64,000 bases of DNA from Fischerella sp. JS2 (GTDB taxonomy: Bacteria; Cyanobacteriota; Cyanobacteriia; Cyanobacteriales; Nostocaceae). Below the pieces are notes generated by a model, which worked only from the letters and a program-made list of their open reading frames with translations, ran no database searches and was not told where the DNA came from. Below are positions 9,602 to 19,171 of this stretch, in pieces; positions within the stretch are counted from its first letter, which is position 1; every line of letters starts with the position of its first letter. The stretch lies in assembly GCF_032393985.1 (NCBI RefSeq), contig NZ_CP135918.1, positions 3,782,001-3,846,000 on the forward strand, given 5' to 3'. The translations under genes and the position numbers were made by a program.

Positions 9602-10059
9602 AAACCATGCAAAACCAGTCCAAAGTAGAAAAAATTATTACATTTACAGTGGCAGATTACTGCTTGGCGTTACCAATCAATGCTGTATTAAAAGTTGTGA
9701 ATTGCCCTCTTAAAGATAATCACAAACTCAGCAAAATGGGACTAATCCAGATTGGTCGTAATATAATTCGGATTTTAAATTTACATCAGCACTTAGGCAT
9801 AGAGAATGTGCATCAATTACTAGAAAGCCAATCTTTTTTATTGATTACATCCATTTTTCAAGGTGAAATCTGCGGAATTCTCATATATGAACCTCCCGAT
9901 TTACTCGAGTTGCCCTTAGAAATGATGCAACCACTATCACAGTCTTACTATCAGTCTAGTTTGCTGGAAATTGTTAGTCACGCCATTGTAGTTTCACAAG
10001 AAAAAGTTACAAAAACTATCTTTTTATTGGACATGCAACAAATTTTGAAATGCTGTTAA
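9598..10059 (+). CDS. Small CheW-like protein
   Basis: A 153-residue protein starting in an ATGA overlap with the cheA stop, so it is translationally coupled. The fold pattern FTVADYCLALPINAVLKVVNCP, IRILNLHQHLGIE and ICGILIYEPPDLLELP matches a divergent CheW domain. Phototaxis clusters often have a second CheW-like gene after cheA. It is shorter and more divergent than the 182-residue CheW upstream, so it may recruit a different partner. Function inferred from domain and position. Confidence 0.78.
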   Translation: MKTMQNQSKVEKIITFTVADYCLALPINAVLKVVNCPLKDNHKLSKMGLIQIGRNIIRILNLHQHLGIENVHQLLESQSFLLITSIFQGEICGILIYEPPDLLELPLEMMQPLSQSYYQSSLLEIVSHAIVVSQEKVTKTIFLLDMQQILKCC

Positions 10060-10235
10060 CCTCTCTTTGTGTTTTTGTGTCCTACCCTAGCGGGAAGCCG
10101 CTTGCGCGTCTATGCGGTTCGTTTTTATTTTTTGCCCGTTAGTGTATCTTCATACAGAATTGGTATAAAGTTTGTAAACGCAGAGGGACGCAGAGTTAGC
10201 GCACCAGGTAGCAGAGTTTTTCTGCATATAATTCG
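10060..10235. repeat. Convergent spacer with small dispersed repeat
   Basis: The spacer between the convergent CheW-like gene and the Alr4036-type gene holds a copy of the CCTA..GGGAAGCCGCTTGCGCGTCTA repeat (about 10081-10113), also seen at 1310, 16935, 23180, 32125 and inside hypF at 36685. No gene is visible. Confidence 0.6.
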
Positions 10236-10826
10236 CTAGGGATTAATAGCTTGGATAGACCACTCTTTCTGCTGGTCATCGTAACAATAAAGCCAGCGAT
10301 TTTGTGGTTCACCACGCAATTCTAAGTGGTCTACCTTAACTGGATCGAGTAGCAACAGACAAAAATTTGCTAGCGCCTGCATCGGATCAGGTTGTGGCAA
10401 AACAAAGGTTTTTTGTTCTTCCATTCTCCTGGGTTTACCAGGATGAGGCCAAGCAAACTGTATACGTGCAGCATCACTAAGTTCTTGCCAAGTTGTAGTG
10501 CGGGCTTGTTGTAACATTGGGTCAAAATTATCCCATCCCACCAGAGTTAAACAGCCACTTATGCGAAATTGTTCGCGTGTGCTAGGAAAATACCAACAAA
10601 CTTCTGCCCAAGGTTGTTGTTGAATTTGGTTCATTTTTTCACTACGGTCATCAGTGATAAATTTGAGCTTATTAGTATCTTCTAAAAAACCACGGAATAC
10701 CACAGTACGATTTGCAGGACGACCATCAGCTCTTACCGTTGCTAGTTGTAAATAACGAGCATAAACTAGGCTACGGTTGCGATGAAGAGCACGTGCGATC
10801 GCATTTCGCCAAGGAGCAATAGACAT
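10236..10826 (-). CDS. Alr4036-type pyridoxamine 5'-phosphate oxidase-like flavoprotein
   Basis: A 196-residue protein of the PNPOx-like split-barrel family, Alr4036 subtype. Visible marks are WRNAIARALHRNRSLVYARYLQLATV, NRTVVFRGF, the FMN phosphate-binding stretch ITDDRSEKMNQIQ, and VCWYFPSTREQFRISG. FMN binding is expected from the family; the substrate is unknown and it need not be a true PdxH. It lies 3 bp downstream of the alpha/beta hydrolase gene (10830-11693), so the two are co-transcribed. Confidence 0.85.
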   Translation of the reverse strand: MSIAPWRNAIARALHRNRSLVYARYLQLATVRADGRPANRTVVFRGFLEDTNKLKFITDDRSEKMNQIQQQPWAEVCWYFPSTREQFRISGCLTLVGWDNFDPMLQQARTTTWQELSDAARIQFAWPHPGKPRRMEEQKTFVLPQPDPMQALANFCLLLLDPVKVDHLELRGEPQNRWLYCYDDQQKEWSIQAINP

Positions 10827-10829
10827 ACT

Positions 10830-11693
10830 TTAAAGCCCCAAATACTCCTGCATATATTGATTTACTAATTCCGGTTGTTCCTGCTGTACCCAGTGACTAC
10901 AATCGGGAATATATTTAATTTGCAAATCCCTCACATAAGCTTCTGTACCGTAAGTGAGTTCTTTCCCTTGTGCAGTATCTTTTTCACCCCAAATCATTAA
11001 TGTTGGAACTTCTAAAATTCCCCAACTTTTATTAAACATTTGACCTTGAAAAATATTGCGGTAATAATTCAACATCGCTGTCAAGGCTCCGCGTTTAGCA
11101 GCAGCATTTTTATAAGCTTCAATATCAGCTTCAATAAAAGCATTTTTATTAACTGCCATGCCTTTAAAAGCATTTTCAAGTAGTTGATAATCCAAGGATT
11201 GAATCAGGAATTCTGGTAGCCAAGGCAGTTGAAATAAAAACATATAAGAGCTTTTGAGCAATTGACTGGGTGTACGTAACCCTTCACTCAACTTAGCTGG
11301 ATGAGCAATATTTAGTACAATTAGTCGCTCTACCATTTCTGGATGAGCATAGGCAAAACACCAAGCGATCGCACCACCCCAATCATGACCAACCAAAATA
11401 CACTTTTCGTATCCTAATCCCTTAATTACTCCCTGAATATCTTTAATAAATTCATCCATTACATAGGCAGATTGATCTTTTGGTTTTTCGCTGTCATTGT
11501 ACCCGCGCAAATCTACAGCCACAACTTTAAAATATTTAGCAAACTCCGGAATTTGATAACGCCACGAATACCAAAACTCAGGAAAGCCATGCAGCATCAA
11601 CATCAATGGCCCTTCTCCTTGTGTAATATAATGCAGCCTAATTCCATTAGTAGTAATATAATCGTTCTTCCAGTTAGCTTCCAGCACAGACAT
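10830..11693 (-). CDS. Alpha/beta hydrolase, epoxide hydrolase/haloalkane dehalogenase-like
   Basis: A 287-residue alpha/beta-hydrolase. It has the oxyanion motif HGFPEFWYSWRYQIP, the nucleophile elbow GHDWGGAIAW (Asp nucleophile, as in epoxide hydrolases and dehalogenases), a likely acid in WGEKD, and the catalytic His in DCSHWVQQEQPE. Asp at the elbow rather than Ser argues against an esterase or lipase. It is the first gene of a two-gene minus-strand operon with the Alr4036-type flavoprotein. The physiological substrate cannot be read from sequence. Confidence 0.88.
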   Translation of the reverse strand: MSVLEANWKNDYITTNGIRLHYITQGEGPLMLMLHGFPEFWYSWRYQIPEFAKYFKVVAVDLRGYNDSEKPKDQSAYVMDEFIKDIQGVIKGLGYEKCILVGHDWGGAIAWCFAYAHPEMVERLIVLNIAHPAKLSEGLRTPSQLLKSSYMFLFQLPWLPEFLIQSLDYQLLENAFKGMAVNKNAFIEADIEAYKNAAAKRGALTAMLNYYRNIFQGQMFNKSWGILEVPTLMIWGEKDTAQGKELTYGTEAYVRDLQIKYIPDCSHWVQQEQPELVNQYMQEYLGL

Positions 11694-12190
11694 AACTTAC
11701 CTACCCCCTAAAAAATAGTAATTAACTTGAGGTTATCCACTAAGAGGATTTTAGATTTTGGATTTTAGATTTTGAATTTGCTCCACAGATAAATTGGGAG
11801 GCTTGTAACATCAAGGAATTATTGGTCACTACTAATTATTTAAATTTGCCAATAGTAAATTTTTCAATTAGAAAAACAAATCTCAAAATAATAATTAAAT
11901 TCTCTGCAAATTAATTTTTTGAGTACTTTTTAAAAAATCATTATATTTCTCACATACTATAACATAATTTTATTTATTAAGTAAATATCTGAAAATCCAA
12001 AGTCTAAACTCTATCTTTACTTGACGCTCATAGCGTCTTAGCGGTTCGTGAACAAGAAAAAGATGTGGCTTTAATAGCAACAACTTAAACTAATAAATCA
12101 ATCTCTTGAAAATATGCAACTATCCTTGAGATGGATGAATAATATAGCTGTATGCTGCTAAAAGCATAGCTATGAATATATTCAAAAACT
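11694..12190. other. AT-rich divergent intergenic region
   Basis: This 497-bp region lies between the divergent hydrolase gene and the DUF1206 gene. It is strongly AT-rich, with GATTTTAGATTTTGGATTTT-like wording near 11750-11780 and a TTGACGCTCATAGCGTCTTAGCGGTTCG repeat fragment near 12020-12050. It must hold both promoters. No gene or clear operator is visible. Confidence 0.6.
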
Positions 12191-13006
12191 ATGACACGGC
12201 AACTCATACACCATCCATCATCTTGGATTGAGCGACTAGCTAGATTTGGTTATATATCTAAAGGAGTAGTATACGCCATTGTTGGATTCTTAGCATTGCA
12301 AGCAGCAGTAGGAAGCGGTGGAAAAACCACAGATTCTCAGGGCGCTCTCCAAACAATAGTCAAACAGCCATTTGGTCAAATTTTACTAGCTTTAATAGCG
12401 ATCGGCTTACTTGGATATGTGATTTGGCGTTTTGTAGAAGCCATCAAAGATCCACAAAATAAAGGGACAGATGCCAAAGGACTAGCCCAAAGATTCAGTT
12501 ATATAATTAACGGTTTAATCTACGCTGGTTTAGCTTTCACCGCAATAAAACTTGCTCTAGGAACTGGTGGGAATAGTAATACTAACTCTACACAAGATTG
12601 GACTGCACGTATACTTTCTCAACCCTTTGGTCGATGGCTAATTGGTACTGTAGGAGTATTAATAATTGGTTTTGCTTTTTATCAGTTTTATCAAGCTTTT
12701 AGTAATAAAATTCGTAAAAGATTAAACTTAACAGAATTGAGTAATGCAGAACGCAAATGGGTAATGACAATTTGCAGATTTGGCGTAGCTGCCCGGGGTG
12801 TAGTATTCTGCATAATTGGCTGGTTTTTAATTCAAGCAGCAACTCAGTATGATCCAACTCACGCAGGAGGTTTAGACCAAGCATTACAGACCCTAGCGCA
12901 ACAACCTTACGGGTCTTGGCTTCTAGGTATTGTGGCATTGGGTTTGATTGCTTATGGCGTATATATGGTAGTTCAAGCACGGTATAGTCAGCTAGGAACG
13001 AATTAG
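12191..13006 (+). CDS. DUF1206 family membrane protein
   Basis: A 271-residue integral membrane protein made of three related repeats of about 90 residues. Each has two membrane segments: the first begins ARFGYISKGVVYAIVGFLAL or a similar phrase (YIINGLIYAGLAFTAIKLAL; CRFGVAARGVVFCIIGWFLI), and the second follows a QPFG/QPYG phrase (FGQILLALIAIGLLGYVIWR; FGRWLIGTVGVLIIGF; YGSWLLGIVALGLIAYGVYM). This triplication defines DUF1206. Six transmembrane helices are predicted by eye. Function is unknown. It appears to be a single-gene unit. Confidence 0.88.
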   Translation: MTRQLIHHPSSWIERLARFGYISKGVVYAIVGFLALQAAVGSGGKTTDSQGALQTIVKQPFGQILLALIAIGLLGYVIWRFVEAIKDPQNKGTDAKGLAQRFSYIINGLIYAGLAFTAIKLALGTGGNSNTNSTQDWTARILSQPFGRWLIGTVGVLIIGFAFYQFYQAFSNKIRKRLNLTELSNAERKWVMTICRFGVAARGVVFCIIGWFLIQAATQYDPTHAGGLDQALQTLAQQPYGSWLLGIVALGLIAYGVYMVVQARYSQLGTN

Positions 13007-13075
13007 GTACAGGGCAGAGGGCAGTCCCTCTCCTGTGCGCCCAAGTTCCCCGTTCCCTGTTCCCCCTTCCCTAAG

Positions 13076-14230
13076 ATGACTATTATTGAAACTCGAGGCG
13101 TTTGGCTCACAACTACCGATAGCAAGGTTCTCCATTCTCAGGAAGGCATAGCTGAAGCAATGGACTTTCTAGCTGAGACAGGATTTAATGTTGTCTTTCC
13201 AGTTGTCTGGGGTAAGGGAGCAACACTATATCCTAGTCAAGTTATGCGGCAGAATTTCGGTATGGAAATAGACCCATCATTTCTGGGACGTGATCCTTTA
13301 GCAGAGGTAGTTTCCGCCGCGCATCGAGTTGGTCTTAAAGTCATTCCTTGGTTTGAATACGGATTTGCTAGTTCCTACAACATGAATGGGGGACAACTAT
13401 TAGCAAAAAAACCAGAATGGGCTGCCCGTGATTGCAAGGGTAATTTACTTAAGAAGAACGGCTTTGAGTGGTTGAACTCTCTCAACCCAGAAGTTCAGAA
13501 TTTTATGTTGAGTTTAATACTAGAAGTCACGCGAAATTACGAAGTTGATGGTATTCAAGGTGATGACCGCTTACCCGCCTTACCTTGTGAAGGCGGTTAT
13601 GATCAAATTACTGTAGAACGCTATCACCAGCAGCTTGGTAAAAACCCCCCACAAAATTACAAAGACTATCAGTGGTTAAAGTGGCGTGCTGACATTCTCA
13701 CAGAATTTCTTGCCCGTTTGTATCAATCAGTCAAAGCCATAAATCCTAATTTAATAGTATCAATGGCTCCTAATATTCCTGGCTGGGGATTTCAAGAGTA
13801 TCTGCAAGACTCGCGGACTTGGTTAGAACAAGGGTTAGTGGATATTTTGCATCCACAGATATATCGCCGTAATATCTTTAGTTATCGATGTACACTTGAG
13901 CAGCTGCTTCATAAGGAATTAGCAGGTATAGAATTAGCAAGATTAGCGCCAGGAATTTTAATGAAAATTGGTTCCTATGAAATCAGTGCTAATCAGCTTG
14001 TACAGGCAATTGAGTTTAATCGTGCTTGTGATATTTCAGGAGAAGTATTCTTTTTTTACGAAGGTTTACGAGAAAATAATAATGCCCTTGCTAAGGTTTT
14101 ACGAAGAGGCCCTTATGCCCAATCAGCGACTTTTCCCTCTGTTGCGGATCTGAATAGAATAAGTAAAAATCGTATAGGATTAACTTCTATTTGGCAAAGA
14201 TTAATAAGACTTTTTAACACTATTTTCTAG
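13076..14230 (+). CDS. GHL10-like (family 10 glycoside hydrolase-like) protein
   Basis: A 384-residue protein beginning RGVWLTTTDSKVLHS, the signature of the GHL10/DUF187 group, with a TIM-barrel layout: VVFPVVWGKGATLYPS, GLKVIPWFEYGFAS, WLNSLNPEVQNFMLSLILEV, YEVDGIQGDDRLPALP, VSMAPNIPGW and VDILHPQIYRR. Acidic residues (WFEYG, GIQGDD) are placed like catalytic acids. No clear signal peptide, so it may act in the cytoplasm. The glycan substrate is unknown; related cyanobacterial copies are simply called family 10 glycosyl hydrolase-like. It lies 11 bp upstream of a DUF2358 gene, likely co-transcribed. Confidence 0.85.
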   Translation: MTIIETRGVWLTTTDSKVLHSQEGIAEAMDFLAETGFNVVFPVVWGKGATLYPSQVMRQNFGMEIDPSFLGRDPLAEVVSAAHRVGLKVIPWFEYGFASSYNMNGGQLLAKKPEWAARDCKGNLLKKNGFEWLNSLNPEVQNFMLSLILEVTRNYEVDGIQGDDRLPALPCEGGYDQITVERYHQQLGKNPPQNYKDYQWLKWRADILTEFLARLYQSVKAINPNLIVSMAPNIPGWGFQEYLQDSRTWLEQGLVDILHPQIYRRNIFSYRCTLEQLLHKELAGIELARLAPGILMKIGSYEISANQLVQAIEFNRACDISGEVFFFYEGLRENNNALAKVLRRGPYAQSATFPSVADLNRISKNRIGLTSIWQRLIRLFNTIF

Positions 14231-14241
14231 AGGCAAGAGGC

Positions 14242-14673
14242 GTGGAGCATCAAACGCAAATTAATCAAGTTATAGAAACTCTTAAACACGATTTACCCAC
14301 ACTTTTTGAAAAAGATATTTCCTACAATATTTATACACAAGATATATATTTTCAAGACCCTGTTAATAAATTTAAAGGTAAAATAAATTATCGCATCATT
14401 TTCTGGACTTTGCGTTTTCACGCTCGCTTATTTTTCATAGAAATTCATTTCGATTTGCACGATGTATATCAATCAACTGAAGATATCATCACAGCAACAT
14501 GGACTGTGCGTGGTGTGTTACGTGTTCCTTGGCAAGCACACATATTTTTTAATGGATATTCTACCTATAAACTCAACCAAGATGCTTTGATATACAAACA
14601 CATTGATACTTGGGATAGAAGACCTGGGGAAATTTTACAGCAGTTTTTTCGTAAGGGAAAAGATGATAATTAA
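14242..14673 (+). CDS. DUF2358 family protein
   Basis: A 143-residue protein of the SnoaL/NTF2-like DUF2358 group: VIETLKHDLPTLFEKDISYNIYTQDIYFQDPVNKFKG, then a cone-shaped-fold pattern with ATWTVRGVLRVPWQ and GYSTYKLNQDALIYKHIDTWDRRP. Plant and cyanobacterial members are uncharacterised. The start is GTG with AAGAGG immediately upstream. It follows the GHL10-like gene closely and is followed by a 200-bp gap. Confidence 0.82.
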   Translation: MEHQTQINQVIETLKHDLPTLFEKDISYNIYTQDIYFQDPVNKFKGKINYRIIFWTLRFHARLFFIEIHFDLHDVYQSTEDIITATWTVRGVLRVPWQAHIFFNGYSTYKLNQDALIYKHIDTWDRRPGEILQQFFRKGKDDN

Positions 14674-14874
14674 TGGGTTCGTAGTCAGTGCTTGAGCGCT
14701 TATTTAAACACTAAAGAAACAAAAAATTACCTCTGGCTGTCTTTAAGAGCAAGAGGTATAAATGGCGTATCTATCCGAAAATAATTGGAGGGGACTGGTA
14801 GTTAGTGTTATCGCCATTGCCTAACCTCGGTAAACAAGTACAAGCTAACTTCCTGTCAATCAGGCTCTATAATT

Positions 14875-16842
14875 ATGCGAATTTCTTCTGCTGCAATTTT
14901 TACTTTAGCTACTTTAGCCACTGGCAATGTGACTCAGCAAGCAACAGCTACGCCTGCCAATAATTCTACTCAGAATCAAAAAACTGCAAATGTAGTAATA
15001 CCAGTAACTGAAGTCACACCTGCACAGGTAAATGCGATCGCATCACCAGAAACAGTTGTCGTTTCCCAATTTTCTCAAAACCAAGAGGCAGCTAAAGAAA
15101 TTACTGACAATAATTTAATAGTGACGGCGACGGATGTACAAATTGTTGGTGCAACACCAGAATTGCAGCAGATTATAAGCAAGATTATCAAAACTCAAGT
15201 TGGCGGCGAAACTAGCCAAACTCAGTTACAACAAGATGTAGCAGCAATTTTAGACACTGGTTTATTTGCTAATGCCAGTGTTAATAGCCGCAGTACCAAG
15301 GCAGGATTAAATGTAGTCTATCAAGTGCAACCTGTCGTAGTGCGATCGCTACAATTTTCTGGTGCAAAAGCCCTTAACTATCAGCAAGCCTTAAAACCAT
15401 TTCAATCTCAAATCGGGAAGCCAATTAGCCCTGCAAACTTGCAGCAAGCAGTACAGCAAATCAATCAATGGTACGCTGACAACGGTTACAAAGTAGCCAG
15501 AGTATTGTCAATCACACCCAGTCGTGAAGGAGTTTTAACTATCGATGTGGCAGAAGGGTTAGTAGGCGATATTAAGTTTCGCTTTGTCAACGACCAAGGA
15601 CAAACAGTCGATGAACAAGGTAAACCAATAGCAGGACGGACGAAAACAGATTTTCTCCGACAACAAATAAAACTTAAGCCAGGTGAACTTTTTCAAGAAA
15701 ATCTAGTTAAACAAGACTTACAACAGTTATACAAATTAGGACTATTTGACAGCGTCAATGTCGCCCTAGAAGGCGATGCAAGCAAGCTAGACGTCATTTA
15801 CCAACTCCAGGAAAGGGGCGCGCGTTCTGTGAATGTCGGAGGCAATTATAACGCTGACCAAGGTTTAGTGGGTAGTCTTTCCTTTCAAGACCAGAATGTC
15901 GGTGGTGTGAACAACTCTTTGGGTGCTAATCTGCAAGTAGGCGCGCGTGACCTCCAGTTTGATACTAAGTTTACTAATCCCTATCGCAGCAATAACCCTG
16001 ATGCCCTTGGTTACAGTGTAGGTGCTTTCCGTAATCGGGAACTGTCGAATACCTTTGATGATGAAATTAAATTAGCTAATGGCGATAAAGTCCGGGAAGG
16101 ACAATTTGGTGGTGGTTTAACATTCCAGCGACCAATTGAAGGTTGGGATACCAGCTTAGGATTTAATTACAGTCGTACTAGCATTCGTGATAGCAACGGC
16201 AAAATTACCCCTGTCGATGCCCAAGGTAATCCTTTATCTTTTAGTGGTACAGGTATTGACGACTTGACAACTGTATCTTTTGTAGCTAGCAAAGACAATC
16301 GGGATAATCCCGCTAATCCAACTCAAGGATCTGTTTTACGTTTGAAAACAGAACAATCAATTCCCATTGGTCAGGGTGAAATTTCGATGAATCGCCTGGA
16401 AGCAAATTATAGTCAATTTGTGCCAATTAAATTATTTGACTCTCAACAGCCACAGGTATTTGCTGTGAATCTGCAAGCTGGAACCGTGATTGGCGATTTG
16501 CCGCCCTATCAAACATTTAACTTGGGTGGGCCGAATTCTGTACGTGGTTATGATTCTGGTCAGCTTGGTAGTGGTCGGAGTTACGTATTGGCTTCAGCAG
16601 AATACCGCTTTCCTGTGTGGCAAAATTTTGGTGGCGTTGTGTTTGGTGACTTCGCTTCTGACTTGGGTTCTGGTGACACTGTACTCGGCAACCCGGCGGG
16701 AGTACGTGGTAAACCAGGTATTGGTTTTGGTTACGGGGCAGGTATACGCTTTAATTCACCCTTAGGCTTAATTCGCGCTGACTACGGCATCAATGACCAA
16801 GGTGAAGGTAAATTTCACTTTGGTATCGGTCAGCGTTTTTGA
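14875..16842 (+). CDS. Omp85/BamA-like outer membrane protein with POTRA domains
   Basis: A 655-residue outer-membrane protein. After a hydrophobic leader and a Thr/Gln-rich stretch come three POTRA domains (about 84-157, 158-232 and 233-325: VTATDVQIVGATPELQQI, VRSLQFSGAKALNYQQ, VGDIKFRFVNDQGQ). The C-terminal barrel follows from about 330. The L6 motif VRGY is at 556-559 (PNSVRGYDSGQLGSGRSY), and the chain ends in GIGQRF with terminal Phe, typical of barrel proteins. Three POTRAs is the number reported for cyanobacterial Omp85. It would insert beta-barrel proteins into the outer membrane or act in export. Nostoc has several paralogues, so which one this is cannot be told. Confidence 0.9.
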   Translation: MRISSAAIFTLATLATGNVTQQATATPANNSTQNQKTANVVIPVTEVTPAQVNAIASPETVVVSQFSQNQEAAKEITDNNLIVTATDVQIVGATPELQQIISKIIKTQVGGETSQTQLQQDVAAILDTGLFANASVNSRSTKAGLNVVYQVQPVVVRSLQFSGAKALNYQQALKPFQSQIGKPISPANLQQAVQQINQWYADNGYKVARVLSITPSREGVLTIDVAEGLVGDIKFRFVNDQGQTVDEQGKPIAGRTKTDFLRQQIKLKPGELFQENLVKQDLQQLYKLGLFDSVNVALEGDASKLDVIYQLQERGARSVNVGGNYNADQGLVGSLSFQDQNVGGVNNSLGANLQVGARDLQFDTKFTNPYRSNNPDALGYSVGAFRNRELSNTFDDEIKLANGDKVREGQFGGGLTFQRPIEGWDTSLGFNYSRTSIRDSNGKITPVDAQGNPLSFSGTGIDDLTTVSFVASKDNRDNPANPTQGSVLRLKTEQSIPIGQGEISMNRLEANYSQFVPIKLFDSQQPQVFAVNLQAGTVIGDLPPYQTFNLGGPNSVRGYDSGQLGSGRSYVLASAEYRFPVWQNFGGVVFGDFASDLGSGDTVLGNPAGVRGKPGIGFGYGAGIRFNSPLGLIRADYGINDQGEGKFHFGIGQRF

Positions 16843-17125
16843 TTTTAAGGGGATCGGGGACAAGGGGGACACGGAGGACAAGGAAGACACAGGGGTATCT
16901 TATTCTCCTCACACTCCCCACACTCCACCCTGCCTTAAGCCGCTTGCGCGTCTACACACTCCCCACACTTCCCACACTCCCCCCATCTCCCCACCTCCCC
17001 ACCTCCTTACTTCCCCGATCACCATCAAATTTTCGATTTTAGATCATTAGGATAATATTTGACGCTAATCTAAAATCTAAAAATGGATGCCCAGATCTAA
17101 ATCTCAAATCCCAAATCAAAACACT
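16843..17125. repeat. Purine- then pyrimidine-rich repeat tract
   Basis: This spacer holds GGGGGACACGGAGGACAAGG, then a long CCACACTCCCC-type tract (about 16905-17012) with the AAGCCGCTTGCGCGTCTAC element in its middle (16938-16956). The same composite, without the flanks, is found inside hypF (36657-36718). Open frames across it (Pro/His/Thr-rich) are low-complexity and not genes. Confidence 0.75.
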
Positions 17126-18802
17126 ATGCTAGCTGGTACAAAATTGCAGGGTGGAAAGTATACCTTAGACCAAGAAATTGGTCGGGGTGGCTTTGGCATA
17201 ACTTTCAAAGCTACTCATCACTTTTTAAACCATGTAGTAGTGATTAAAACTCTAAATGAAAAGCTAAGACAACATCCTGATTTTGCCAAGTTTGAGCGTC
17301 AGTTTCAGGATGAGGCCAGGCGCTTGGCTACATGTATCCACCCCAATATTGTCCGGGTCAGCGACTTTTTTGTCGAGACTGGGCTGCCATACATGGTGAT
17401 GGAGTACATTCCAGGTGATACTTTAGGGGAAGCATACGTTTTACCTGGCATTCCTCTACCAGAGGCGACAGCGATTCATTATATCCGGCAAATCGGGGCT
17501 GCTTTACAAGTAGTGCATCAAAATGGTCTACTGCACCGAGATGTTAAACCGGATAATATTATTCTCCGGCAAGGAACTCAGGAAGTAGTACTGATTGATT
17601 TTGGTATTGCCCGCGAATTTAATAGTGGAGTGAGGCAGACTCACACGGGTATGGTCTCTGAGGGTTATTCACCAATTGAACAATACTTATCGCAAGCAAC
17701 GCGTACACCTGCAACTGATGTTTACGGTTTAGCAGCAACCTTGTATTCATTGTTAACCGGACAAGTACCGATGCCCGCATTATTGCGCGATCGCGAACAA
17801 ATGCCCACACCCCGCGAGTTGCAACCTCACTTAAGTGCAGCAGTAAATCAAGCTGTGATGCGTGGTATGGCAATTGAAGCCAAGTTCCGCCCCCAAACAG
17901 TGGCAGAGTGGTTGAAACTACTACCAGGGGAAGGAATAAATCAGATAGCAGCGCCCGTGGTTACGCAAACAGTGCCAACTATTGATTTATCTGCCCAGTT
18001 GCACCAAGAAAACTTACCTAAACAAAAAATAGCGAATCAAAAAAAATTTTCATCACTGTTTGCCAAAATTAATCCTGCTAGTAAAAAACTGCGATCGCCA
18101 AAAGTACTTCTGGGTAGTGGTGTAGCTGTGATTGCTGCAACAGCAGGTTTTGGTATAACCACCATGTTTAACAAGCCGCAGCAACCAACTCCTAAACCAG
18201 TTTTTCAACAACCGAATCAAACTACTTCCGCAGAAATACGATCCACAGATACACCCTCGCCAACACCCTCACAGACTTCCCAGTCAACAGTCAACTCTGC
18301 AAACGTCTCTACTACTTCCAAGCGACGTAGCAAGCGCAATCGGCGTTATTCCCAACCAGAAACCTCAAATCGCAATTCCACAGAAGAATCAACTAGAAAT
18401 AACTCTACTACTGAAGATTTACAACAGGGACAATCTTCACAACAAGTATCATCACCTACTACGCCCAGTACTTCTTCTTCACCATCTCTAGTAGAAAAAC
18501 TGCGAGAAATACGTAACTCTCGTCAAAATTCTCCTTCTCCATCTTCAGTAAATCAGTCAGCACCACCATCTTCAGTTAAAATCAAGCTTTCTCCACCACC
18601 GCCATCAACAAATGACTCTAGTTCAGTTGTTGTGCCAATCTTGCCCAACAGGGGATCAAAACAGTCAAATCCCCCAGAGGTTGTAGTTCCAACTCAGGAA
18701 GTTAAACAAAATCTTAACTTTGGTAGTCAATCAGGACAAAAGCCACAAAAGGAAGTTAAACAAGAAAAGAGTGAGACAACAACACAAACTGAGGATAATT
18801 AG
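17126..18802 (+). CDS. Serine/threonine protein kinase with membrane anchor and Ser/Pro-rich tail
   Basis: A 558-residue eukaryotic-type kinase. The glycine loop is [12 protein letters not shown], the ATP Lys is in VVVIKTL, the catalytic loop HRDVKPDNI is near residue 137, the Mg loop is DFGIA, and the P+1 region is YSPIEQY. After the kinase domain (to about 275) there is one membrane segment (about 325-347) and a long Ser/Thr/Pro/Gln-rich tail, expected outside the cytoplasm. The ATG at 17126 ([14 protein letters not shown]) matches the usual start of this subfamily; an upstream in-frame ATG at 17087 lies in repeat-like sequence. Target proteins unknown. Confidence 0.9.
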   Translation: MLAGTKLQGGKYTLDQEIGRGGFGITFKATHHFLNHVVVIKTLNEKLRQHPDFAKFERQFQDEARRLATCIHPNIVRVSDFFVETGLPYMVMEYIPGDTLGEAYVLPGIPLPEATAIHYIRQIGAALQVVHQNGLLHRDVKPDNIILRQGTQEVVLIDFGIAREFNSGVRQTHTGMVSEGYSPIEQYLSQATRTPATDVYGLAATLYSLLTGQVPMPALLRDREQMPTPRELQPHLSAAVNQAVMRGMAIEAKFRPQTVAEWLKLLPGEGINQIAAPVVTQTVPTIDLSAQLHQENLPKQKIANQKKFSSLFAKINPASKKLRSPKVLLGSGVAVIAATAGFGITTMFNKPQQPTPKPVFQQPNQTTSAEIRSTDTPSPTPSQTSQSTVNSANVSTTSKRRSKRNRRYSQPETSNRNSTEESTRNNSTTEDLQQGQSSQQVSSPTTPSTSSSPSLVEKLREIRNSRQNSPSPSSVNQSAPPSSVKIKLSPPPPSTNDSSSVVVPILPNRGSKQSNPPEVVVPTQEVKQNLNFGSQSGQKPQKEVKQEKSETTTQTEDN

Positions 18803-18829
18803 TTAGTAGTTGGTGATTAGTTGCCCGTA

Positions 18830-18852
18830 AGCCCGCAAGTAAACTGCGGGCT
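18830..18852 (+). terminator. Hairpin downstream of kinase gene
   Basis: AGCCCGC and GCGGGCT arms with a 9-base loop lie 27 bp after the kinase stop. No strong T-run follows, so it is a stem-loop likely to end or protect the transcript rather than a textbook terminator. Confidence 0.5.
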
Positions 18853-18988
18853 AATAAACTCTACATTTTGGCAAAAGTTTTATTATTTCTGCTTTTTGTG
18901 ATCTGCAAGTTTTTTCTCTTGCTAATCGCACCACTGTTTATTGCACAGTGATAATTTTGTGGTAGCAACTATTAGCCACTACTCTCTT

Positions 18989-19168
18989 TCATGACTTATC
19001 ATCTGATTTGCGCTTATCTTCCTTCCAACGCCCTGCTTTTCGTGCTGCTTCGGCAAGTAAATACTCAATTTGGGCATTAACACTTCTCAATTCATCTGCT
19101 GACCATTTTTCCAATACCTCATAAAGTTTGGCATCGAGACGCAGCAAAAATCGTTTTTTCTGGCTCAT
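18989..19168 (-). CDS. Small ribbon-helix-helix (Arc-like) protein
   Basis: A 59-residue protein starting [20 protein letters not shown] and continuing [21 protein letters not shown]. An N-terminal beta strand (KRFLLRLD) followed by two helices with the conserved [10 protein letters not shown] phrase is the Arc/MetJ ribbon-helix-helix DNA-binding fold. It starts 3 bp after the SPFH gene stop, so the two form an operon. No toxin gene adjoins it, so it need not be an antitoxin; it could regulate the SPFH gene. The Lys/Asp-rich tail is disordered. Confidence 0.8.
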   Translation of the reverse strand: MSQKKRFLLRLDAKLYEVLEKWSADELRSVNAQIEYLLAEAARKAGRWKEDKRKSDDKS

Positions 19169-19171
19169 ATT

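Noticed and set aside
16793-17050. Pro/His/Thr-rich frames after the Omp85 gene
   Set aside because: They read the CCACACTCCCC repeat tract; low complexity and overlapping the Omp85 3' end in another frame.
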